DNA of 64,000 bases from NCBI RefSeq assembly GCF_014645375.1, contig NZ_BMLT01000003.1, positions 169,983 to 233,982 on the forward strand, read 5' to 3'. Positions 18,929 to 27,331 of this stretch are shown here, piece by piece. Every line of letters begins with the position of its first letter. Within the stretch, counting starts at the first letter, position 1. The translations under genes were made by a program, and so were the position numbers. Under the pieces are notes generated by a model that ran no database searches, had not been told where the DNA came from, and was given only the letters and a program-made list of their open reading frames with translations. Origin of the DNA: Marinobacterium nitratireducens (GTDB taxonomy: Bacteria > Pseudomonadota > Gammaproteobacteria > Pseudomonadales > Balneatricaceae).

Positions 18929-18951
18929 CCGGTTCCACTGTGTGGAACCGG
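18929..18951. terminator. Perfect hairpin between the RND operon and the amidase gene
   Basis: CCGGTTCCAC (18929-18938) and GTGGAACCGG (18942-18951) form a perfect 10-bp stem with a 3-nt loop. On the minus strand the stem is followed by a short CTTT. It could end the DUF1302-RND operon or be an operator in the amidase 5' region. Confidence 0.6.
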
Positions 18952-18999
18952 ATTCGCTTGAAAGCTCAGAGGATAACGGCCGGCGCAGGTGCGCCGACT

Positions 19000-21438
19000 T
19001 CAGGCACAGCGATTCAGCGACTGGCCAGGCTGCGTTTTCGGCAGTATGCGCTCAACCGCCGGCCCTGGCATGACAGGCTCAAGCGACGGCTCACGGGTGC
19101 TTCCGCCGACCCTGAACAGGTGCACCAGTGCCGGCAGCAGTACCAGCGCACCCACCATGTTCCAGAGGAACATGAAGATCAGCAGCACGCCCATGTCGGC
19201 CTGGAAGCGAATCGGCGAAATGATCCAGGTGGCCACACCGACCGCCAGCGTCACGCCGGTAAAGGATACGGCCCTGCCGGTGGACCGCAGCGTCTTGCGA
19301 TAGGCCAGGCGCAGCGGCTGCCCCTCGGCCAGGTGAATACGCAGCTGCTCGTAGATGTAGATGCCGTAGTCGACGCCGATACCGACACCCAGCGCAATCA
19401 CCGGCAACGTTGCCACCTTGACGCCAATACCGAGCAGCGTCATCAGCGCCTGGCAGAGCACCGACGTCAGCGCCAGTGGCAGCAGAATGCAGGCAACCGC
19501 CTTCAGCGAACGGAACATCAGCAGACACATCAGCGCGACCACGGCATAGATGTAGGCCAGGGTCTCGTACTGCGCCTTGGCGATCACTTCATTGGTGGCC
19601 GCCTCGAAGGCCGCGTTTCCGGACCCCAGGACAATTTCGATGTCGGCATCGTTGTGCTCAAGGGCGAAGTCCCGCACCACTGCGACGACGCCCTGCAGTG
19701 TTTCCTGCCGGTGGTCCGCCAGCTCCAGCCGGATAGCCTGGTAGCGGCAGCTCTCGGCGACGAAGTCCAGCGTGACGCTACTACCGCCGACACGCTCGAT
19801 CGAGCGCGTCAGCACCCGCTCGTCGCGCGGAATGGCGTGTAGTTTGGGATTGCCCTCGTTGCCGATATACCGGCTGAACTTGGCTGTTTCGGCGGCGGAA
19901 TCGACGGACTGCACGCCCGGCGTGTTGCGCAGTTGCCAGCCCAGCCGATCGACGATATCGATGGTCTTGTAGGTGTCGCACTGGCCCTGCGGCACCCGGG
20001 CGAACACCGTCATCAGGTCGGTGCTGGTGCTGTAGTGGTCGGTGATGTAATTGCTGTCCAGGTTGTAGCGCGAGTCGGCTCTGAGCTCCGGGGCTCCCCG
20101 GTCCAGGTCGCCGATACGCAGATCCTGACCGATGTAGAAGCCGCCCGCCGCCAGCACCAGGGCTCCGGCCAGCACCAGCTTCGCCGGACGCGGCTCGGCG
20201 AAGTGCGCGACAGCGTCCCAGAGCCGGTTGTCAGCCTGCTGCTTGACCAGCGATCGACTGATGCCGACCGGTCCGACGCCGATATAGGACATCAGCAGCG
20301 GCAGCAGGATCAGGTTGGTGAAGATCACCAGCGCCACGCCGATACTGGCAACCATCGCCAGGTCCTTGATAGCGCCGATGTCGATCACGAACAGCATGGC
20401 AAAACCGATGCCGTCGCTGATCAGCGCCAGCAGACCCGGGCGGTACAGGCGATGAAAGCTGATGCGGGCGGCATCGAGGCTGCTGGCGCCGGCCGCCGCC
20501 TCGCGGGCAATGCTGTTGATCATCTGCACGCCGTGGCTGACGGCGATGGCGAACACCAGGAACGGCACCAGCACCGAAAAGACGCCGAGGTTCGCGCCGA
20601 TCAGATTCAACGCGCCCAGCTGCCAGATCACGGCCACGACCGAGCATAGCAGCGGCACCAGGGTGGCACGCACGCAGCGGGCATAAAAATACAGCAGCGC
20701 CGCGGTAATGAGGAATGCGACCAGGAAGAACAGCGCGATCTGGGTGAAGCCGTCGACGAGGTCGGCAACCTTCTTGATGTCGCCGATCACCTGGATTTGC
20801 AGGTCGTCGTTCTCGAAGCGCTTGCGGATATCGTCGATCCGATGCGACAGCAGGTTGTAGTCGGTCGCCTGCCCGGTAGCGGCGTTGACCGGCAACACCC
20901 GGAAGTCGATCAGCGATGAGTGGCCGTCAATGGATACGTAGCTGCCAACAAGCTCCGCGCGCAGCACATTGTTGCGGATGGCCTCGAGCGACTTCGGGCT
21001 GCCGTCGAAGGCATCGCTGCTGATGATGGGCCCGCTTTCGAAGCCTTCCGGCGTGATGGCGAACCACAGCATGCCCGGCGCCCACAGCGAATTGAGACTG
21101 CCGGTATCGACCCCGGGCAACAGCGACAGCTCGTCGCTGATCTTCTGCAGCTGCAGCAGGTAGTCGTAATCGTAAATACTGCCCGCCCTGCGGCTTACCG
21201 CGACCCGCACCACGGTGCTGCCGCCGGCCGATATCTCGCCCAGGGTGTCCCGGGCATTCTCGACGAACGCGTGGCTGCCGGGGATCAACCGTTCCAGCCG
21301 GGTGTCGGGTTCAATAAAGCTGGCCCGCCAGGCCAGAAACAGAGTGGCCAGCAGGCTGAGCACAAGGATCGGCGCCCGTAGCCGGAACAGGGCGTTTTCC
21401 AGCCGGGAAAACGTCACCGCTTGATGGCTTTTTATCAT
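19000..21438 (-). CDS. RND/MMPL-family transporter
   Basis: Inner-membrane exporter-type protein of 812 residues. A first membrane helix (APILVLSLLATLFLAW) precedes a large periplasmic domain, a bundle of membrane helices (about 250-420, sterol-sensing-like), a second periplasmic domain, and a final bundle (about 660-790) containing ALGVGIGVDYGIYIYEQ. This duplicated layout is typical of MMPL/RND proteins that move hydrophobic molecules using proton motive force. The start MIKSHQ at 21438 is chosen because the TAA of the upstream YCF48-like gene overlaps its ATG by one base; longer upstream reading is out-of-frame translation of that gene. Last of a four-gene operon with DUF1302 and DUF1329 proteins. 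Confidence 0.88.
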   Translation of the reverse strand: MIKSHQAVTFSRLENALFRLRAPILVLSLLATLFLAWRASFIEPDTRLERLIPGSHAFVENARDTLGEISAGGSTVVRVAVSRRAGSIYDYDYLLQLQKISDELSLLPGVDTGSLNSLWAPGMLWFAITPEGFESGPIISSDAFDGSPKSLEAIRNNVLRAELVGSYVSIDGHSSLIDFRVLPVNAATGQATDYNLLSHRIDDIRKRFENDDLQIQVIGDIKKVADLVDGFTQIALFFLVAFLITAALLYFYARCVRATLVPLLCSVVAVIWQLGALNLIGANLGVFSVLVPFLVFAIAVSHGVQMINSIAREAAAGASSLDAARISFHRLYRPGLLALISDGIGFAMLFVIDIGAIKDLAMVASIGVALVIFTNLILLPLLMSYIGVGPVGISRSLVKQQADNRLWDAVAHFAEPRPAKLVLAGALVLAAGGFYIGQDLRIGDLDRGAPELRADSRYNLDSNYITDHYSTSTDLMTVFARVPQGQCDTYKTIDIVDRLGWQLRNTPGVQSVDSAAETAKFSRYIGNEGNPKLHAIPRDERVLTRSIERVGGSSVTLDFVAESCRYQAIRLELADHRQETLQGVVAVVRDFALEHNDADIEIVLGSGNAAFEAATNEVIAKAQYETLAYIYAVVALMCLLMFRSLKAVACILLPLALTSVLCQALMTLLGIGVKVATLPVIALGVGIGVDYGIYIYEQLRIHLAEGQPLRLAYRKTLRSTGRAVSFTGVTLAVGVATWIISPIRFQADMGVLLIFMFLWNMVGALVLLPALVHLFRVGGSTREPSLEPVMPGPAVERILPKTQPGQSLNRCA

Positions 21439-22436
21439 TATTTCGCACCTCTGAGAGCAAAGGGATGCAGGCCGCCGAAGCCGACCAGCAAGGCACTGTC
21501 GGAATCCAACTGCAGCAACGCACTGAGTGACTCGCCGCCTTCGGTGTACAGCTGCCGGGCCTGCTTCAGATCGGGCGAGAGTTGCACCAGGACACCACCG
21601 GCGCCCGCCGCCAGAACGCCGCCATCGTCCAGCCAGGTCACGCCTGCCAGCCCCAGTTCGGTACCGGATTCGACGCCTGTCCAGCTTTCGCCGCTGTCGC
21701 CTGAGACGTAGATGACGCCGCCGACGCCCACCAGCACGATACGATCGAGACCATCGGCACCACGCCGCGCCGCTATGGCATGGAAAGTGCCGTAATGGCC
21801 TGTTTCGACTGCCTCGAAGTGCTCGCCACCGTCGACGGACCGAAAGATCAGCCCCTTTTCGGAGGCGATATAGACACGATCCCGCTCGGTACCGGTGGCC
21901 GCCATCGCCATCAGGTGCCACTCGTCGAGGTTATCGACATGCTCCGACCAGTCGCTCCAGGTTTCGCCGCCGTCCAGGGTATGCAGCATCTTGTTGTAGA
22001 CGCCAACGACGAACCCTTCGTGCGCATTGCGGAACAGCACATCCAGGTAAGGCCCTTTCTGGTCGTCGTCGCGACCGTCGTGCTGGTGCTGCCAGCTTTG
22101 CCCGCCGTCATCGGTACGCAGGATCAGGCCGTCCTCGCCTGTGGCCCAGCCGGTCTTATCGTCGACGAAGATCAGGGCATTGAGCTGCGTGCGCGACGGC
22201 ACCTCGGCCTGGATCCAGCTGGCGCCGCTGTCCTCGGACAGCAGCACGTGCCCCCGCTCCCCGACGGTTACCAGACGATTGCCGGCACGGGCGACATCCA
22301 GCAGCAGCGATCGCTTCGACGCCTCCGTGTGGATCGACGGCAGTTCGATGGCATCCCGGTAGTCGGCCTGGACGAGCGGCGTTACGCTCAGGCACGCGGC
22401 GGCCAGCAGCAGCGCGGTGAATCTGTTGCGTTTCAT
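21438..22436 (-). CDS. YCF48-like periplasmic beta-propeller protein
   Basis: Exported 332-residue protein with signal peptide FTALLLAAACLSVTPLVQA and about five Asp-box/BNR repeats (SEDSGASW, TDDGGQSW, LDGGETWSDW, SVDGGEHF, SGDSGESW), predicting a propeller as in photosystem II assembly factor YCF48. In non-photosynthetic bacteria such proteins accompany RND transporters and DUF1302/DUF1329 proteins; the function is not established and is probably assembly or substrate delivery. The stop overlaps the RND ATG by one base, implying translational coupling and matched stoichiometry. Confidence 0.85.
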   Translation of the reverse strand: MKRNRFTALLLAAACLSVTPLVQADYRDAIELPSIHTEASKRSLLLDVARAGNRLVTVGERGHVLLSEDSGASWIQAEVPSRTQLNALIFVDDKTGWATGEDGLILRTDDGGQSWQHQHDGRDDDQKGPYLDVLFRNAHEGFVVGVYNKMLHTLDGGETWSDWSEHVDNLDEWHLMAMAATGTERDRVYIASEKGLIFRSVDGGEHFEAVETGHYGTFHAIAARRGADGLDRIVLVGVGGVIYVSGDSGESWTGVESGTELGLAGVTWLDDGGVLAAGAGGVLVQLSPDLKQARQLYTEGGESLSALLQLDSDSALLVGFGGLHPFALRGAK

Positions 22437-22552
22437 GTTTGATTGCCATTCAACTGGAGAGGCATCCGGGCATTCGAGGCCCCGGATGCGGTGATATTCG
22501 GGTGAAGGCTACCGGAGAGCGGAGAACCGCTACCCCGGAGCCTTTGCCTGCG

Positions 22553-23926
22553 TCAGCGGCCGCGGCGACGCATTGCCGCAGAGCTGTAGTATGACGATTC
22601 GGGCGGCTGACCGTCGAAGACCTGAGCGACCTTCTGCCCCTGTACCCCCATCAGCGAGTAATAGGCGCCGACCTTGAGATCATAGTGAACCCAGATGCCA
22701 CCGGCGGTGACCGGTACCTCCGGCGCGGTGACCGGATAGTGGTAGGCGACACGCCACAGGTTGCCGTTGTTGTCGTACTTGTCGGTGGCCAGGATGGTCC
22801 AGGTGTCCTCGTCGACATAGAAAACGCGCTTGGAATAGATATGACGCGCATCCGGCTTGAGGCTTGCCTCCACCACCCAGACACGGTGCAGCTCGTAACG
22901 GGTCAGGTCCGAGTTGATCACCGGCAGCTGATAGGTTTCCTCGATGGAATGGGTCGTCTTGTTGAGCTCGTTGTTGTTGTACGGCACGTACATCTCACGC
23001 TTGCCGAGCAGTTTGAAGTCGTAGCGCTCGAGCGAGCCGTTGAACATGTCGTAGTCGTCGATGGTGTTGACCGGGCGGTCCGGGGTATCGAAGGCGAAGT
23101 TCGGCGCACGACGCACGCGGCGCTCACCGGGATCGTAGGTCCAGGCCTGGCGCGGATTGACGGTCGGGTTCAGGCCCTCGAGCAGCAGGATACCCTCGCC
23201 TGAATCGCGCGACGGTGACAGCATGGTGCTGGAATACTTCCACATCATGCCCTGCTCCCGATCCGCGGCCGAGACATTGGGGTCGTAGTAGGTGAAGTGA
23301 ACCTGGTTGGAGAAGGTCCACTCCAGCCGCTGCCCGTTGTTGTACAGGGTATTCTCGACCGCACTCGGCACCTCGCGGTAGGTGCCGACGAAACGCGTCT
23401 GATGGTTGCGGATCACTTCCTTGCCGTTCTGCGGAATCGGGAAGGGCACCGCGCCCCATACGTTTTCCAGCGCATCGCCGTCCGCGGCGAATTTTGCCTG
23501 GGTGGCCTGCTGGCGGATATTCTCGTACACGTACTCGGGCCAGGCGGCGGTACGGTGGGTCGGGTAGACCGGGATACGGAATTCCGGGTACTGCTTGAGC
23601 ATGGCCTTCATGCCTTCGGTGAGCCTGTCGGCGTGCTCGGCCATGTTGTCCGCGGTAATGACCACAGTGGGCTTTTCACCGGCGAAGAAGTCGGGCCGGT
23701 CCTCCCCGCGCTGCCAGCCGTCCGGTACCTGGGTAAGACCACCGGTCCACTCCGGAATGGAGCCATCGGCGTTACCGGCACGCTCGGCCCCCACTGGGGT
23801 CAGATCCGCGCCCAGGCGCGCCGCCTCTTCTTCGGTGATGGCCGCCTGTGCCGTTTGTGCCAGTGTGGCGGCGAGCGTCATCGAAAGTACGGTCGCGACC
23901 GTACGGAGTCCGTTATTCTTTTTCAT
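22553..23926 (-). CDS. DUF1329 periplasmic protein, LolA-like
   Basis: Exported 457-residue protein: signal peptide TVATVLSMTLAATLAQTAQA, then the DUF1329 body with its usual start (ITEEEAARLGADLTPVGAER..IPEWTGGL) and Tyr/Asp-rich beta region. The fold is related to LolA/LolB lipid carriers, so binding of a hydrophobic ligand during transit across the periplasm is the usual proposal. AGGTAGGT precedes the ATG. It is 28 bp from the DUF1302 gene upstream and is followed by the YCF48-like and RND genes. Confidence 0.9.
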   Translation of the reverse strand: MKKNNGLRTVATVLSMTLAATLAQTAQAAITEEEAARLGADLTPVGAERAGNADGSIPEWTGGLTQVPDGWQRGEDRPDFFAGEKPTVVITADNMAEHADRLTEGMKAMLKQYPEFRIPVYPTHRTAAWPEYVYENIRQQATQAKFAADGDALENVWGAVPFPIPQNGKEVIRNHQTRFVGTYREVPSAVENTLYNNGQRLEWTFSNQVHFTYYDPNVSAADREQGMMWKYSSTMLSPSRDSGEGILLLEGLNPTVNPRQAWTYDPGERRVRRAPNFAFDTPDRPVNTIDDYDMFNGSLERYDFKLLGKREMYVPYNNNELNKTTHSIEETYQLPVINSDLTRYELHRVWVVEASLKPDARHIYSKRVFYVDEDTWTILATDKYDNNGNLWRVAYHYPVTAPEVPVTAGGIWVHYDLKVGAYYSLMGVQGQKVAQVFDGQPPESSYYSSAAMRRRGR

Positions 23927-23954
23927 CTTCTACCTACCTTTCGCGCGGGGCGAA

Positions 23955-25538
23955 TCAGAATTTGTAGTTGACCGACAGGTTCACGACGTCCTGCGTTTCG
24001 TAATGGGAGTTGTCCTGACTGACCCATGAATATCCGGCACTGGCCTCGAGGTCGGTACCGATCGCCGCTGTTGCCGTCAGGGCGCCCAGCGTGCGGTCTT
24101 CGGCGAAGTTGCCCCAGAAGTGCGAGTTGCCCTTGATGTCGTGCTGCAGATAGAGATCGAGCGAGAGATCGGTGCCCGGATAGACACCCTGCCAGGTGCC
24201 GGTCCACTCGAAGGCAACGCCATAGGCAAGATCGTCGACGCTCTCGCTGCCCTTGGTGATCGAGCTGTTCGGCGCCAGATTGGAGAGATCGCCGCCGACG
24301 TAGTCCGCACCGACCTGTAACAGCACGACCTGGGAATCGAGGCCCAGGACCGACGGACCACCGAGCCAGATCCCGTGTGCCGATGCACTGACGGTGTCGT
24401 GCTCTTCGGCGTTGGTCATGGCGGCGTTGGTGAAGGCGTCCGCTGAACCAAGCGACTGGAACAGCGGCCGGTTCGGACGATAGGCGATCTCGCCGTTGAC
24501 GGACCAGCTGCCCAGCGTCGTCGCCAGGCTGGCGCCGAACATGTCGATATCTTCGGGCCAGAATTGCGCCAGGCCGAATGCGGAGTTACCCGCCGTGTTG
24601 GCGGTCACGAACGGGAAGGTTTCGTGGTAACGCGAGTAGTAGAGGCCCAGCTCCGTGTTGCCCAAGGTGGTGCGTGCCGACAACCCCCACTGGCCGCTGT
24701 CGTCCGGTTCCTGATCGGGGTCCCTCAGCGCAATGCCCAGCAGCGGATCGGTCTCGTCACCACCACGGAAAAAGGCGTCGTCACCGTAGAAGGTGCCCTT
24801 GGGCGGAAATTCCGTGCGCCGCCAGTTGGTCTGGACATAGGCCTCCAGCGAGGAGGCATCGCCGATACCGAGCTGACCGTAGAGCGACTCGACGCCGATA
24901 TAGGCCTCCTTGAGTTCGGCTCCCGGCGTCACCAGCTTGTTGATATTCAGGGGTACCTGGGTCGCGACACCGTCGAGAAAGAACAGGCCCTCGCCCCAGT
25001 TGATCACCTGCTTGCCGGCACGCAGCTCCAGCGGGCTGGATCCGATGTCGAAACTGCCATAGACATAGGCATCCAGCACCTCGAGATTGTTGCCGGCATA
25101 GTCCTCGGCCGCATCGGACCAGGGTGCGGCATCGCCGTTGAAGTCGACGCTGTCGCCATCCATGATCTCGGTGTCGTACTGATAGCTCACCGAGCCGACG
25201 AAACCGTAGTTGCGCCATTGCAGCCCCGCTTCGGCAATCACCTTGAATACATTGGAAATACGGTCGCCCGCATCCGGCACCCGCGCGTCGGACAGGTAGT
25301 TGGGCGTGGCGTAGCTGCCGAGCAGGTTGTTGGCAGGATCGAGCGCGGACTTGTCCGCATCGGTTGCGCGAAAGGAGGTCGCATAACCAAGGGTAAAATC
25401 AAGATTCCCGGTTAACTCGGAATCGTCACCGAAATTCAATTCGACAGCCTGAACCGGCGCCTGATGAAACAAACCGACTGCGGCCGCCAATACGGCCAGA
25501 TTGATTTTATTGCGGTTAAAAGGAATCGAATATTTCAT
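23955..25538 (-). CDS. DUF1302 outer-membrane protein
   Basis: Predicted outer-membrane beta-barrel of 527 residues, first gene of the operon. The signal peptide (INLAVLAAAVGLFHQAPVQA) is followed by LNFGDDSELTGNLDFTLGY, typical of DUF1302 N-termini, and many alternating beta strands; the C-terminus NLSVNYKF ends in Phe as for Bam-assembled barrels. DUF1302/DUF1329 pairs are often found beside catabolic genes for hydrophobic compounds and are suspected to move them across the outer membrane. With the periplasmic DUF1329 protein and the RND pump this gives one component per envelope layer. Confidence 0.9.
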   Translation of the reverse strand: MKYSIPFNRNKINLAVLAAAVGLFHQAPVQAVELNFGDDSELTGNLDFTLGYATSFRATDADKSALDPANNLLGSYATPNYLSDARVPDAGDRISNVFKVIAEAGLQWRNYGFVGSVSYQYDTEIMDGDSVDFNGDAAPWSDAAEDYAGNNLEVLDAYVYGSFDIGSSPLELRAGKQVINWGEGLFFLDGVATQVPLNINKLVTPGAELKEAYIGVESLYGQLGIGDASSLEAYVQTNWRRTEFPPKGTFYGDDAFFRGGDETDPLLGIALRDPDQEPDDSGQWGLSARTTLGNTELGLYYSRYHETFPFVTANTAGNSAFGLAQFWPEDIDMFGASLATTLGSWSVNGEIAYRPNRPLFQSLGSADAFTNAAMTNAEEHDTVSASAHGIWLGGPSVLGLDSQVVLLQVGADYVGGDLSNLAPNSSITKGSESVDDLAYGVAFEWTGTWQGVYPGTDLSLDLYLQHDIKGNSHFWGNFAEDRTLGALTATAAIGTDLEASAGYSWVSQDNSHYETQDVVNLSVNYKF

Positions 25539-25654
25539 TTTGTATTGCCTTGCTATTGGGTCTCATATGGAGCGTTATGAGAAATGTTATTTTTTATGGG
25601 AAGTAGGCAAACTCAAAATCACTATATCCGAGTCATAAAAGTATTCCGTAGATT

Positions 25655-25909
25655 CCTGGTGGCCAGCCTAAGGGTTAATTTCGGCCACCACATGGCTAGC
25701 AGAGCAAGGAACGAATACTTCTCAGCCGATGGCAAAGGACACAGGTGCCGGCCCGCTGTCCGAAATAAACCCCTTTAAAGGCCCGATCGAACATAACCGG
25801 GCCTTTTGCCTTTGTGCCAATAATGAATCCATGCAATCCCACAGTGGGTTGCGGCGCCGCAAGCCCTGTATAAGAATCACAAAAGGCCCGAAGGGCCAGG
25901 AGTCCGGTC
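25655..25909 (+). ncRNA. Structured leader or small RNA upstream of the MFS gene
   Basis: This 371-bp gap holds no gene. Reading plus: a perfect stem TGGTGGCC/GGCCACCA (25657-25664/25683-25690); a GGACA/TGTCC hairpin (25737-25761); an intrinsic terminator (25777-25807); a long imperfect stem ACAGTGGGTTGCGGC/GCCGCAAGCCCTGT (25841-25869); and GGCCCGAAGGGCC (25885-25897) abutting the AGGAG ribosome site (25898-25902). Terminator plus hairpin at the ribosome site looks like a regulated 5' leader; a free sRNA ending at the terminator is the alternative. I could not match a known riboswitch class. The minus-strand DUF1302 promoter must also lie here. Confidence 0.45.
25777..25807 (+). terminator. 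Intrinsic terminator inside the MFS leader
   Basis: AAAGGCCCG (25777-25785) pairs with CGGGCCTTT (25798-25806), a perfect 9-bp stem with a T-rich 3' side. No gene on the plus strand ends upstream, so it terminates either a leader transcript or a small RNA. Confidence 0.75.
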
Positions 25910-27091
25910 ATGCAAAACACACTGGAGATGAACGTCGCAATCGACGCCAAACAGCTGGAGAATCCTCCTCTGAGTACAACGAGCCTTTGGCGTGCCATCG
26001 TCTTCGGCACGGTTGCCATGCTCGTCTTTCTGCTGATGCCAGCCTATGTCGGCGCCCTGGCCACCCTGGGCTTCGATGACAGCCAGCTCGGCAACCTGGC
26101 GTCAATGGACCTGGCCGGCATCACCGTTGCCTGCGTTCTGGCGCTGGGCTGGATCAAGCGGGTCGACTGGCGTCTGGCCGGCATGCTCGCGATGGCGAGT
26201 CTGGTGGCGGTCAACCTGCTATGCGCCGGTATCTCGGACTACCAGACGCTGATGGGACTGCGCTTCATAGCCGGCCTGGCCGGTGGCAGCGGCATCGTGC
26301 TGGCCTACACGATCATTGCAGGCAGCAGCGCGCCGGACCGGTACACGGGACTTTTCGTCACCATCCAGGTACTGGCTCAAAGCCTGGGTTTCGTTGTCGC
26401 GCCCTCTCTGATGGAAAATTTCGGCGTCGACAGCTTCTACTATCTGTTCGCGGCACTGGCACTGGCGGCGCTTCCCCTGCTCAAGGCCTTTCCGAAACGC
26501 GGCCAGGACAGCCGGAACGCGTCAGCAGGCGGTGAAAGTCAGCGCTCATCACGCCTGGCACTGATGCTGGTACTGCTGTCGATGACCCTGTTCTTTACCG
26601 GCCAGGGCGCTATCTGGGCCTTCGGCGAGCGCATCGGGATGGCCGGTGGTCTCGACGCCCAGGCTGTTGCGAATACCCTGGCCCTCACCGCCTTCGCATC
26701 GCTGTTCGGCGCCGCACTGTCCGCCTGGATGGACGTGCGATATGGCCGTTTCTGGCCGATTCTGACCGCTATCCTGGTGCAGCTGGTGGCCCTCGCCCTG
26801 TTCACAGGCGAAATGAACGCCGTTTACTTTGCCACCCTGTTCTCGATCTTCGCCTTCAGCTGGAACTTCGGCATCGCCTTCCAGGTCGGCGTCGTCGCCA
26901 GCATGGATCATGGCGGACGTTTTACCGCTTTGATTCCGGCTTTTCAGGGCGCCGGCCTGGCAATAGGCCCATCGCTTGCCGGCATATTTCTCAACGGCGG
27001 CGGATATTTTTCGATTAACCTTGTTTCCGGCGTAGCACTTGTCGCCTACCTGCTGTTTATTCTGCCCTTCGCGATACACAAGAAAAACTGA
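25910..27091 (+). CDS. MFS transporter
   Basis: Inner-membrane transporter of 393 residues with about 12 hydrophobic helices in two halves separated by a charged loop (about residues 195-215, PKRGQDSRNASAGGESQRSS). A polar 25-residue N-terminus precedes the first helix (AIVFGTVAMLVFLLMPAYVGA). It belongs to the broad major facilitator superfamily; substrate is not evident. AGGAG lies 7 bp upstream of the ATG, adjacent to a GC-rich hairpin. The hydrolase and AraC regulator that follow on the same strand suggest uptake of a compound hydrolysed by the next gene. Confidence 0.85.
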   Translation: MQNTLEMNVAIDAKQLENPPLSTTSLWRAIVFGTVAMLVFLLMPAYVGALATLGFDDSQLGNLASMDLAGITVACVLALGWIKRVDWRLAGMLAMASLVAVNLLCAGISDYQTLMGLRFIAGLAGGSGIVLAYTIIAGSSAPDRYTGLFVTIQVLAQSLGFVVAPSLMENFGVDSFYYLFAALALAALPLLKAFPKRGQDSRNASAGGESQRSSRLALMLVLLSMTLFFTGQGAIWAFGERIGMAGGLDAQAVANTLALTAFASLFGAALSAWMDVRYGRFWPILTAILVQLVALALFTGEMNAVYFATLFSIFAFSWNFGIAFQVGVVASMDHGGRFTALIPAFQGAGLAIGPSLAGIFLNGGGYFSINLVSGVALVAYLLFILPFAIHKKN

Positions 27092-27110
27092 TATCAGCAG
27101 ACCTTACAAC

Positions 27111-27131
27111 GTAATTGATATATCCAATTAC
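27111..27131. promoter_or_regulatory. Operator-like palindrome upstream of the serine hydrolase
   Basis: GTAATTG and CAATTAC form perfect inverted 7-bp arms around a 7-bp AT spacer, in an AT-rich 240-bp gap. A weaker AGTGA/TCACT hairpin followed by Ts at 27154-27170 may end the MFS transcript. The half-site spacing suits a dimeric regulator. Confidence 0.45.
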
Positions 27132-27331
27132 CAGACGAATAGAAAGTTGCAACAGTGATTTTTCACTTTTGAGCGAAGGAAAATAAAAACGCCACAAAAC
27201 AAGGCACGCACATCCATTCATGCACCATTTTGCAGCGAAATATAAAAAGAAATAAATACATTTACGCCATTAACAATCCACGACCCGTGATTTTAAGTTT
27301 GGCGCTTTACAATTTTTACGATGGTATTCAC

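Noticed and set aside
21439..21921. N-terminal extension of the RND protein into the YCF48-like gene
   Set aside because: The extension is out-of-frame translation of the propeller gene; the overlap at 21438 defines the start.
25720..25765. Resemblance to a glycine riboswitch 3' end (CTCAG...GGCAAAGGAC)
   Set aside because: The conserved CGCCGAAGG-GCAA core and the GGAGA side of the aptamer are missing.
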